From NCBI RefSeq assembly GCF_000013085.1, contig NC_007643.1, positions 1,225,001 through 1,289,000 of the forward strand: a DNA stretch of 64,000 nucleotides. Reading direction: 5' to 3'. Source of the DNA: Rhodospirillum rubrum ATCC 11170 (GTDB lineage: Bacteria > Pseudomonadota > Alphaproteobacteria > Rhodospirillales > Rhodospirillaceae). Both the position numbers and the translations under genes were made by a program. The notes under the pieces are model-generated. The model did not search any database, had not been told where the DNA came from, and saw only the letters and a list, made by a program, of their open reading frames with translations. Position 1 is the first letter of the stretch. Every line of letters begins with the position of its first letter. Below, piece after piece: positions 34,241-41,120 of this stretch.

Positions 34241-34966
34241 ATGACTTCTCTTCAGCCCCTGCGCGCCGAGGATCTGCCCGGCAAGAACTGCGGCGTTTGT
34301 GGATTTCGCACCTGCGCCGAATTGGCCGAACGCTCGGCCGGGCACCCCGATCTGATCAAGCGCTGCCTGCCGCTGAGCGCCGCCAGCCTCGAGGCCGAAG
34401 GCCCGGCGGTCGGTCGCCGGCCCGCCCAGCCGGTGTGCGGCGGCGCGTGTGGCGGCGCCGCGTCCAGCGTTGATCTGCTCACCGCCCGGCCCGAGACGGT
34501 CTGGCGTGATACCCTGGACCGCGAGTTCGATTTCTTTCTCGAGCATTTCCCCGAGGAGCCGGGCCCGCGCGAAATCATCCTGCCCCATAACCCCTTGCTG
34601 ACCCGCGAGCTTGAGATCGAGGTCGGCGATATCCTGATCGGCCGCCCCCTTGGCATGTCCTGCGGCTGCCCGATCACCCATTGCGGGGTGGCGGTCGAGG
34701 TCGATAAGCGCACCGGGGTGATCGTCTGGTGCGTCACCGGTCCGCTTGGCGCCCGCGAGAAGGGTTTCAAGGATCTTGGTTATTACATCGCCGAAGGCTA
34801 TGAGGGGCTGATCACCGAGACCCGGGTGCCGATCCGCATCGGCATGCGCTATTACTTCCAGCCCCGCCTGTGCATGCTGCAATGGCGCCATAGCGGGCTG
34901 GTCAATTACGTCAACCGTATCGGCGATACGCTGCAGGTGCGGGTCGAAGGCCTGTGGATCGGCTGA
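34241..34966 (+). CDS. 4Fe-4S protein with CODH/ACS-gamma-like FeS domain
   Basis: 241 residues. LPGKNCGVCGFRTC plus Cys42 gives C17-x2-C20-x4-C25-x16-C42, the FeS domain (PF04060 type) of the corrinoid Fe-S protein and related redox proteins. Further cysteines (C66, C70, C141, C143, C148, C164, C211) in GMSCGCPITHCG and elsewhere could hold a second cluster. I do not recognise the C-terminal domain (about 85-241). No signal peptide. The protein may be the cluster scaffold or carrier, or the reductase for the client enzyme. It ends the operon and is followed by a terminator hairpin. Confidence 0.85.
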   Translation: MTSLQPLRAEDLPGKNCGVCGFRTCAELAERSAGHPDLIKRCLPLSAASLEAEGPAVGRRPAQPVCGGACGGAASSVDLLTARPETVWRDTLDREFDFFLEHFPEEPGPREIILPHNPLLTRELEIEVGDILIGRPLGMSCGCPITHCGVAVEVDKRTGVIVWCVTGPLGAREKGFKDLGYYIAEGYEGLITETRVPIRIGMRYYFQPRLCMLQWRHSGLVNYVNRIGDTLQVRVEGLWIG

Positions 34967-34983
34967 AAAAGCCCAAATAAAAA

Positions 34984-35014
34984 GGGATGCGGGTCCGTGA
35001 CGAACCCGCATCCC
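34984..35014. terminator. Bidirectional terminator between the Fe-S operon and hsp20
   Basis: Perfect 11-bp arms GGGATGCGGGT / ACCCGCATCCC with a 9-base loop. Leftward it is followed by TTTTTATTTGGGC, so it clearly terminates hsp20 transcription. Confidence 0.88.
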
Positions 35015-35069
35015 CGACATCAAGGGATCGTTCTTGAGGCTTGGCCGCCTGTGGAGCGGCGCTTTCGCT

Positions 35070-35540
35070 TTAGGCCGCCTTGTTCTCGATCACCTTCGGG
35101 CTTTCGGCCTGGGTGCTGGCGATGGCGATCTTGCGCGGCTGCTTCTCCTCGGGCACTTCGCGCACGAGGTCGATATGCAGCAGGCCGTTCACCAGGGCCG
35201 CGCCGGTCACCTTGATGTGGTCGGCCAGCTCGAACTTGCGTTCAAAAGCCCGGCCGGCGATGCCGCGATGCAGGAACTGGCCAACTTCGGGCTCGGCGCC
35301 CTTATCCTGCTTGCCGGAAATCACCAGGGTGTTTTCCTGCACGACCACATCCAGATCGCTTTCGCCAAAGCCGGCCACGGCCATGGTGATGCGATAGGCG
35401 CTTTCGCCCGTCTTCTCGATGTTATAGGGGGGGTAGGCCACCGACTGATCGTCGAGGCGGGCCGCCGCATCAAGAAGCCGGCTGACATTGTCAAAGCCGA
35501 TGGCGAAACGATGCAGGGGGGCAAGGTCGAATGTACGCAT
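35070..35540 (-). CDS. Small heat-shock protein, Hsp20/IbpA family
   Basis: 156 residues; ATP-independent chaperone holding unfolded proteins. The N-terminal arm MRTFDLAPLHRFAIGFDNVS, the alpha-crystallin domain beginning YPPYNIEKTGE, and the FERKFELADHIKVTGAALVNGLL strand pair are typical of class A alphaproteobacterial sHsps. The C-terminal anchor I-x-I appears as RKIAIA. The ATG at 35540 has GGAGG eight bases upstream; the ATG at 35546 is too close to it. A sigma32-like promoter lies at 35701-35732, leaving a leader of about 160 bases that could be a thermometer. Confidence 0.95.
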   Translation of the reverse strand: MRTFDLAPLHRFAIGFDNVSRLLDAAARLDDQSVAYPPYNIEKTGESAYRITMAVAGFGESDLDVVVQENTLVISGKQDKGAEPEVGQFLHRGIAGRAFERKFELADHIKVTGAALVNGLLHIDLVREVPEEKQPRKIAIASTQAESPKVIENKAA

Positions 35541-35640
35541 GATCATATCCTCCAATGAGCGACATGAGGGGCAACGCACCACGAGGGTCGCGTTAAAACC
35601 CCGACCGATCCACCGGGAGCGGACCTGTCCTTGATAGGCA
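35541..35640 (-). promoter_or_regulatory. Candidate ROSE-like RNA thermometer in the hsp20 leader
   Basis: Next to the Shine-Dalgarno sequence the transcript reads CCCCTC, then GTCGCTC, then ATTGGAGGAT. CCTC can pair with GAGG. A U(C/U)GCU-type motif just before the Shine-Dalgarno, here TCGCT, is the mark of ROSE elements, which control most alphaproteobacterial small heat-shock genes. I judged the folding by eye only. Confidence 0.45.
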
Positions 35641-35700
35641 ACAGCCCGCTCAAGCGGCACCGTTCCCGGATGAACGCCCCAGAAGGGGCCGTTCACGAGT

Positions 35701-35732
35701 CTTATTTTGGAATCCCGCCCTGTCTTGTCAAG
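35701..35732 (-). promoter_or_regulatory. Sigma32-like heat-shock promoter of hsp20
   Basis: Read leftward: CTTGACA, with CTTG at 35732-35729, an 18-base spacer, then CCAAAATAAG at 35710-35701. This fits the alphaproteobacterial RpoH pattern of CTTG, about 18 bases, then CYTATNTNNG. The same spacing occurs before ftsH. Confidence 0.6.
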
Positions 35733-35785
35733 GGAGAAAAATCAAAGGGCGAGAGGGGGGCGGCCAAAGGCTATCGCCTTGAGGA

Positions 35786-37828
35786 TCAAGGCGTTTCCTT
35801 GAAAGCGGCGGGTTCTTCGGCGGGGGGAGGGGGAGGGGGAGGGGGAGAGGGGGCGTCGGCGTCCCGCCAGACGGCCTCGAACAGCCTTTGCGGTTCGCCG
35901 ATGCCCTTGAGCATGACCTGACCGCGATCGCGGAAGGTCAGATCCTTGCCCTGGGCGAGGTCGCGGACCACGCCCGAGCACAGCACCTCGCCGCCTTGGG
36001 CCTGGGCGCAGAGGCGGGCGGCCAGGGTGACCGACAGGCCGTGGTAGTCGTTCTCGTCGACCAAAGGCTCGCCGGCATTGATGCCGACGCGCAAATCAAG
36101 GCGCAGGTCGGGGGCGATGCGGTTGTGTTCGGCCAGGGCCTTTTGCACCTCGATCATCGCCTCGACCGCCTGGGAGACCACGGGGAAGGTGGCCATGATG
36201 CCATCACCCGTATGTTTGACCTCGCGGCCGTCGAAACGGCCCAGCGCGGCGCGGACGATGGCGTTATGAACGCGGGTGATCTCGTGACTGTGGCGGTCGC
36301 CGAAGCGGGCGTTGATATCGGTCGAGCCGACCATATCGGTAAAGACGATGGCCACCGTGCTCGCCGTCGCCGGCCGGGCGGCCTGGGGGGCGCGCCAGTC
36401 GGCCATCAACTGCGGCAGGGGGGCGAAGGGCTCCCCACCGCCCGCCAGCTTCATCCCCATGGCCTGGCGTCCGGCCTGGAGCATCTGCATGTAGCGCGGC
36501 TCCATCAGATATTCATCGAGCTTGTCGGAGAACATCAGGGCCAGGGCCGGGCGGGTGCCCATCACCCCAAGCATTTCGCGCAGCAGGGCGGGCTTGGCCG
36601 ATCCGCTCAGATCGTTCCCCGCCACCAGCGTCTCGCAGGCGCCGGCCAGGAACAGATTGATGCCGAAGCGGTCATAAACATCGAGCTGGGGATGGCTGAC
36701 CTTTAGCGCCGCCACCATCTCGCCCAGAAAACTCAGGGCGGTCAGCCGCAGGCGGTCCTGCTCGGGCGAGGAGGCGGGGGGCTCGGAGGCGATGTCTTCG
36801 GCCGCGAGGGTTTCGGCGGCCTTGGCCTGTTCGGCGGCTTTTTCCTCAGCCTCCTTCTCGGCGGCGGCTTTGTCCTCGGCCTCCTTCTCGGCGGCTTTGC
36901 GCGCTTCGGCCTCTTTCGCGCGCTTTTCCTTTTCGCGCGCCGCCATCTCGCGGGCGTCGTGCTCTTGGAAATCCTGGTTCTCGCGCCGGCGTCGCTCGGC
37001 CTCCTCCTCGGCGGCGCGGGCCTCGGCGGCTTTCTTCCGGGCCTTGCGCGACTGGGCCGCGGGGATCTTTTGCTCGGGCTCGGTTGGCGGCGGCGGAACC
37101 GGGATCGGCCCCATATCCTCCATCAAGGCGACCGGATCGATGCTCGACAGCGCCTCTTCGCTCGTTGCGGCCTTGGGCGGCGGGGCAAGGTGGGCGCCGG
37201 GCGCCATATCGGGGCGCTGGCCGATCGCCTCCTCGATCGGCTTGGTCTTCTTCGGCCGCGACAGGATTTCGGCGTAAGGGATCAGCTTGCGGCCGATCAC
37301 CAGAAAACTCACCGTGAACAGGAACAGGAAAACCCCGACCATCACCCCGCGCATATTGCCGCTGGCCGGCCCGCCGCCGGTGGTCAGGCTCAGGGCCGAC
37401 AGCAGCGAGGGGGCCAACCAACCGCCGATGCCCGCCAGGATCAGGCTGGCCGTCACCACCAGAATCATGCGGGCCATCAGGTCGCTGAGCGAGGTGGCGG
37501 GGGCTTTGCCCTTGGCCTTCGCCTTCTCGCCCCGGGAGCTGACCCACGAGTCGGGACCGCCGCCGGCGGCGTGCGGTCCGGCCCGGCGCATCGCGCGCTC
37601 GCGCAGTTCCCGGGCCTTGGGGCTGATGTAAACGACCTGTTCCTCGGCCATGCCGCTTTGCGGATTGAACAGCTCGCGCACCACCTTGGTCGGCAGATTA
37701 AGCTCGGCTTCCAAGCGCTTGGCTTCGTCGATCGCCTCCTGGCGCTCGCTGCTGACGTAGCGCTGCTGCAGCGACCAATCGCCGCGCAGCTCCATCAGGT
37801 AAACCTCGTAGTGGGTCATAGAGGCCAT
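35786..37828 (-). CDS. Membrane class III adenylate/guanylate cyclase
   Basis: 680 residues. An N-terminal cytoplasmic region with two TM helices (about 118-140 and 160-180), a long charged Ala/Glu/Lys coiled coil (about 265-350), a helical domain, and a C-terminal class III cyclase domain (about 475-650), then a Pro-rich tail. The domain has the first metal aspartate in VFTDMVGST and KHTGDG with the second. Where most enzymes read VNLAARL this one reads VTLAARL: the transition-state asparagine is threonine, while the arginine is kept. It is probably still a cyclase, but activity is less certain. The start at 37828 has a distant GGAGAAG; 37819 is an alternative. Confidence 0.88.
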   Translation of the reverse strand: MASMTHYEVYLMELRGDWSLQQRYVSSERQEAIDEAKRLEAELNLPTKVVRELFNPQSGMAEEQVVYISPKARELRERAMRRAGPHAAGGGPDSWVSSRGEKAKAKGKAPATSLSDLMARMILVVTASLILAGIGGWLAPSLLSALSLTTGGGPASGNMRGVMVGVFLFLFTVSFLVIGRKLIPYAEILSRPKKTKPIEEAIGQRPDMAPGAHLAPPPKAATSEEALSSIDPVALMEDMGPIPVPPPPTEPEQKIPAAQSRKARKKAAEARAAEEEAERRRRENQDFQEHDAREMAAREKEKRAKEAEARKAAEKEAEDKAAAEKEAEEKAAEQAKAAETLAAEDIASEPPASSPEQDRLRLTALSFLGEMVAALKVSHPQLDVYDRFGINLFLAGACETLVAGNDLSGSAKPALLREMLGVMGTRPALALMFSDKLDEYLMEPRYMQMLQAGRQAMGMKLAGGGEPFAPLPQLMADWRAPQAARPATASTVAIVFTDMVGSTDINARFGDRHSHEITRVHNAIVRAALGRFDGREVKHTGDGIMATFPVVSQAVEAMIEVQKALAEHNRIAPDLRLDLRVGINAGEPLVDENDYHGLSVTLAARLCAQAQGGEVLCSGVVRDLAQGKDLTFRDRGQVMLKGIGEPQRLFEAVWRDADAPSPPPPPPPPAEEPAAFKETP

Positions 37829-37982
37829 GGCGACAGGATCTTCTCCGGAGGGCGGCGCGCCGGGGCGCTGACCGTCTTTTGGCTGTGTCGCCCCAGAGTA
37901 AAGCCGTCTTCGCCACGAAGGCCACTGAAAACGCCAGGAGGGCGCCTTCGGAGTGGCGAGCCGACAAGAAAGGAGCGGTTTT

Positions 37983-38069
37983 CTAGGCCATTTCCGCCCT
38001 AATCCATTGAATATGAATCAAATTATCCGCATCAAAGGGGTCGCGTTCGGCGCGGTTTGATCTGGCCCC
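37983..38069 (-). repeat. Interspersed intergenic repeat, family 2, copy 4 (inverted)
   Basis: On the minus strand: AGATCAAACCGCG, then CTTTGATGCGGATAATTTGA and TATTCAATGGATTAGGGCGG. It aligns with the other three copies. Confidence 0.6.
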
Positions 38070-38102
38070 TTGGGTCGTGCTGCCGGCGACGACCTCAAAC
38101 GC

Positions 38103-38136
38103 AAAAACGGCAACCCCATGGGGGTCGCCGTTTTTT
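38103..38136. terminator. Rho-independent terminator downstream of rpmE
   Basis: AAAAACGGCAACCCC and GGGGTCGCCGTTTTTT form a stem with a 3-base loop and one G-A/T-type mismatch. T-runs on both strands make it bidirectional. Confidence 0.88.
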
Positions 38137-38168
38137 GACGGGATCCGAATCCCGAAGACTGCCGGGTC

Positions 38169-38387
38169 TTACTTCTTCAGGCCGAAACCGGCGAACTTCT
38201 TGTTGAACTTGGCAAGCTGCCCACCGCTGTCGATCAGGCGGTGCACACCGGTCCAAGCCGGATGGGACTTCGGATCGATGTCAAGACGCAGGCTCTCGCC
38301 CTTGTAGGTGGAGCGAGTAACGAACTCGCTGCCATCGGTCATCACGACGGTGATGTCGTGATAGTCCGGGTGAATGTCTTTCTTCAT
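38169..38387 (-). CDS. rpmE: 50S ribosomal protein L31, zinc-free type
   Basis: 72 residues: [20 protein letters not shown], then RSTYKG and [21 protein letters not shown]. There are no cysteines at the four zinc-ligand positions of the E. coli protein, so this is the C-minus form usual in alphaproteobacteria. GGAG stands upstream of the ATG. Monocistronic with a clear terminator. Confidence 0.96.
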   Translation of the reverse strand: MKKDIHPDYHDITVVMTDGSEFVTRSTYKGESLRLDIDPKSHPAWTGVHRLIDSGGQLAKFNKKFAGFGLKK

Positions 38388-38497
38388 CGCCTAAGTCTCC
38401 CGCGAAACGAGCGGCCCTTATACAGAAGCCCCGGGGGGGGCGCAAGGCAAATACCGCCCGGCGCGCCGATCGGCGGTCTTCGATTGCTTGGGCGCCG

Positions 38498-39625
38498 TCA
38501 GCGCTGATCAAGTTTCAATTCGATCCGGCGATTGCGGGCCAAGGCCTCGTCGCTCTGTCCGGGATCGATCGGCTGATATTCGCCGAAGCCGGCGGCGGCC
38601 AAACGCTCGGGCGGCACGCCGCGCTCGATCAGGAAATTCACCACCGAAATCGCCCGCGCCGCCGAAAGCTGCCAGTTGGATTGGAAGGCGGCGGTGTTGA
38701 TCGGCCGGCGATCGGTGTGACCATCGACGCGCAAGATCCAATCGACATCGCCCGGGATGCGGGCGGCGATCGCCATCAAGGTGGTGGCGAGGCTGGCCAG
38801 GGTATCCTGGCCGGCGGGCTGAAGCTGGCTGGAGCCGCTGGGGAACAGCACCTCGGACTGGAAGACGAAGCGGTCGCCGACGATGCGCACATCCTCGCGC
38901 GCCCCCAGAACCTCGCGCAGACGGCCGAAGAACTCCGAGCGGTAGCGCTGAAGCTCCTGGACCTTTTCGGCCAGGGCGGCATTGAGCCGGGTGCCGAGAT
39001 CGGCGATCACCACCTTTTGCTCGGCCGAGCGGGCCTCGCTGGCGTCAAGGGCCTGCTGGATGGCGCCAAGCTGGGCCTGAAGCTGTTCAAGCTGGGCGTT
39101 GAGCAGGGCGGCGTGGGCGCGGGCCTCTTCGGACAGCGTCCGTTCCGCGGCGATCTGCCCCTCTTTTTCGCCCAACTGGCCGCCCAACCGGGCGACCTCG
39201 GCCTCCAACTCGGCGCGCAGGGCCTTCAGCGCCGCCACGTCTTGTTCAAGCTTGGCCACCCCGGCCAATTGATCGCGCAGGCGGCTGTTTTCAAATTTGG
39301 TGTCATCGACCTCGCGCACCTGGGCGGCCAGGGATTCGGCGCGGGCATTGGCATCGCGCAACTGGCCCGAAAGCTGCGACAGCGACAGCCGCATCTCCTC
39401 GTTGCCCTGGCGTTCCAGCGAAAGCATGTCGGCCATATCGGAAAGCTGACGGCCCAGGCGGTCAAGGGCGGCGTCCCGCCCCGACAGCGCCTGCCCGAGA
39501 AAGAACTGGGCGAGGACGAAGACCATCAGCACGAACATGACGATGATCAGCAGCGTCGACAGCACGTCGACGAATCCCGGCCAGATATCGAAAACCCTCT
39601 GGCGTCTGCGCGATAATCCGGCCAT
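38498..39625 (-). CDS. OmpA/MotB-like peptidoglycan-binding stator-type protein
   Basis: 375 residues. A short basic N-terminus and a single TM helix (about 18-45, FVDVLSTLLIIVMFVLMVFV) with an aspartate at the membrane entry, as in MotB and TolR, then a long coiled coil (about 50-215) and a C-terminal OmpA-like domain with VDGHTDRRPI and NFLIERGVPPERLAAAGFGE. It follows the ExbB/MotA-like gene by 15 bp on the same strand, so the two probably form a proton-driven envelope complex. Not flagellar by context. Function unknown. Confidence 0.85.
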   Translation of the reverse strand: MAGLSRRRQRVFDIWPGFVDVLSTLLIIVMFVLMVFVLAQFFLGQALSGRDAALDRLGRQLSDMADMLSLERQGNEEMRLSLSQLSGQLRDANARAESLAAQVREVDDTKFENSRLRDQLAGVAKLEQDVAALKALRAELEAEVARLGGQLGEKEGQIAAERTLSEEARAHAALLNAQLEQLQAQLGAIQQALDASEARSAEQKVVIADLGTRLNAALAEKVQELQRYRSEFFGRLREVLGAREDVRIVGDRFVFQSEVLFPSGSSQLQPAGQDTLASLATTLMAIAARIPGDVDWILRVDGHTDRRPINTAAFQSNWQLSAARAISVVNFLIERGVPPERLAAAGFGEYQPIDPGQSDEALARNRRIELKLDQR

Positions 39626-39640
39626 CGGCGGGCGCCTTGC

Positions 39641-40867
39641 TCAGCGCTCGCCGCGCGGCGGCGGCATGGACGGGCCGCCACCACCACCCAGGCCCGAGGT
39701 CCCGGGGGCGGCGGTGGCGGCGATGGTGCGGGCGAGCATCTTGATCTCGGCGCGCAGTTCCTTCAGCAGTTGTTCGCGCCCCTGAACCATCTGATTGGCC
39801 ATATAGGTCACCGCCGCGTCCATGTTGCGGACATGGCCGGCCACCCCCGACAGCGGATCCTCGGCGGCGGCGGGCTTGGCGCCCGAGGCCAGCGACTCGG
39901 AAAGCTGGGCGAGCACCGGCCGCAGATCGGCCTGGGTCTCGGCGAGCTTGAGCAGCACCGCCTGTTCGGTGCGCATCTGATCGGTCAGCGTCGCCATGGT
40001 TTCGGCCATGTCGCGAATCTGGACATTGGTGGCCATGGCGTTTTCTTCGCCGCGCACGATGGTGCGCTGAAGGTCGTCCAGGCTGTCGGCGGTTTTTTCA
40101 AGAAGCGCCTGAATATAGCCCGGCACCGATTGTTCGCCCTCGCCCAACGATCCTCCCGTGCCCAGGCGGGTCTGCTTGGAAAGCCAGTCTTCCAAGCCGT
40201 TGTAAAAGGCGTTTTGGGCCTGTCCGGCCTGCAGGTCGAGAAAACCCAGCACCAGGGAGCTGGCAAGGCCGAACAGCGACGAGGAAAAGGCCGTGCCCAT
40301 GCCGCCCAGCGGCGCTTCCAGACCCGATTTGAGGTCGGCGAAGACCCGGGTCATATCGTCGCTGCTGATGGTCAGGGTGGTGATGACATTGGCGATGGCC
40401 CCCACCGTGCCCAACAGGCCCCAGAAGGTGCCCAGAAGGCCGAGAAACACCATCAGCCCGATGAAATAGCGCGAGGTCTCGCGGTTTTCGTCAAGGCGGG
40501 CGGCGATGCCATCGAGCAGCGAGCGCGCCGCCGGGGCCGAGAGCGTCAGGCGACCGCGCTCGCGGCCGCGCTCCTTGTGTTCGGCCAGCATGGTCGCCAT
40601 CGGGGCGAGCAGGCGCGGCATTTCAGCCGAGGAAACCGAGGCCTTGCCCTGGCTGAAGGCGGTGATCCAGCGAACCTCGGGTTCCAGGCTGGTGACATGG
40701 CGGAAATTAAGGATGACGCCGATCAGCCCGACGCCCAGAATCAGGCTGTTGAGCGCCGGATTGGCCATGAAGAAGCGGGCCATCGACGGGCCGAGAACGG
40801 CCGCCACCGCTCCCACGGCGACGAGGAACAAGGCCATGCGGAGCAGGAAGCGGCGCGGTCGTCTCAT
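39641..40867 (-). CDS. MotA/TolQ/ExbB-like proton-channel protein
   Basis: 408 residues. TM helices at about 8-30, 38-52, 135-160 and 185-225. The conserved MotA/ExbB segment is GLLGTFWGLLGTVGAIANVI and later GGMGTAFSSSLFGLASSLVL, which form the ion channel. A long C-terminal cytoplasmic tail with coiled coil and a Gly/Pro end follows. The start at 40867 begins at the basic MRRPRRFLL; the longer frame is Pro-rich. It would pair with the OmpA/MotB-like protein just downstream. It resembles ZorA/ZorB in architecture, but no defence effectors are adjacent. Confidence 0.85.
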   Translation of the reverse strand: MRRPRRFLLRMALFLVAVGAVAAVLGPSMARFFMANPALNSLILGVGLIGVILNFRHVTSLEPEVRWITAFSQGKASVSSAEMPRLLAPMATMLAEHKERGRERGRLTLSAPAARSLLDGIAARLDENRETSRYFIGLMVFLGLLGTFWGLLGTVGAIANVITTLTISSDDMTRVFADLKSGLEAPLGGMGTAFSSSLFGLASSLVLGFLDLQAGQAQNAFYNGLEDWLSKQTRLGTGGSLGEGEQSVPGYIQALLEKTADSLDDLQRTIVRGEENAMATNVQIRDMAETMATLTDQMRTEQAVLLKLAETQADLRPVLAQLSESLASGAKPAAAEDPLSGVAGHVRNMDAAVTYMANQMVQGREQLLKELRAEIKMLARTIAATAAPGTSGLGGGGGPSMPPPRGER

Positions 40868-41120
40868 CGTGGCGTCCGGTTGATGGAGGGCGGGGCGGGG
40901 TGGGACAGGGGACGGCGGGAGGGAAGGGCCCCCCGGAGACAGGGGGCTCCGGCGGCGATCCCACCCCATGATCTTGGGCTTTTTTCAGGAAATGGCACGG
41001 GCGACAGGGGCGTGAAAGACCCACACCCACAGCGGGGATGTCGGGATTCTTCCATCATTTTCAAGTCCCGCCGTCCCGCTTGGCCATGATCGCGACAGTG
41101 CCTTTTTCAAAGGGAGGGGC

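Noticed and set aside
31531-34966. CO dehydrogenase maturation cluster (cooCTJ) or hyp operon
   Set aside because: No CooS, CooF, CooT, CooJ, HypA or HypC-F genes are present, and an ABC ATPase plus NifS is not part of either set.
38498-40867. Zorya-type defence system (ZorA/ZorB)
   Set aside because: The proton-channel and OmpA-like pair is similar in plan, but there is no ZorC, ZorD or ZorE and the surroundings are core genes.
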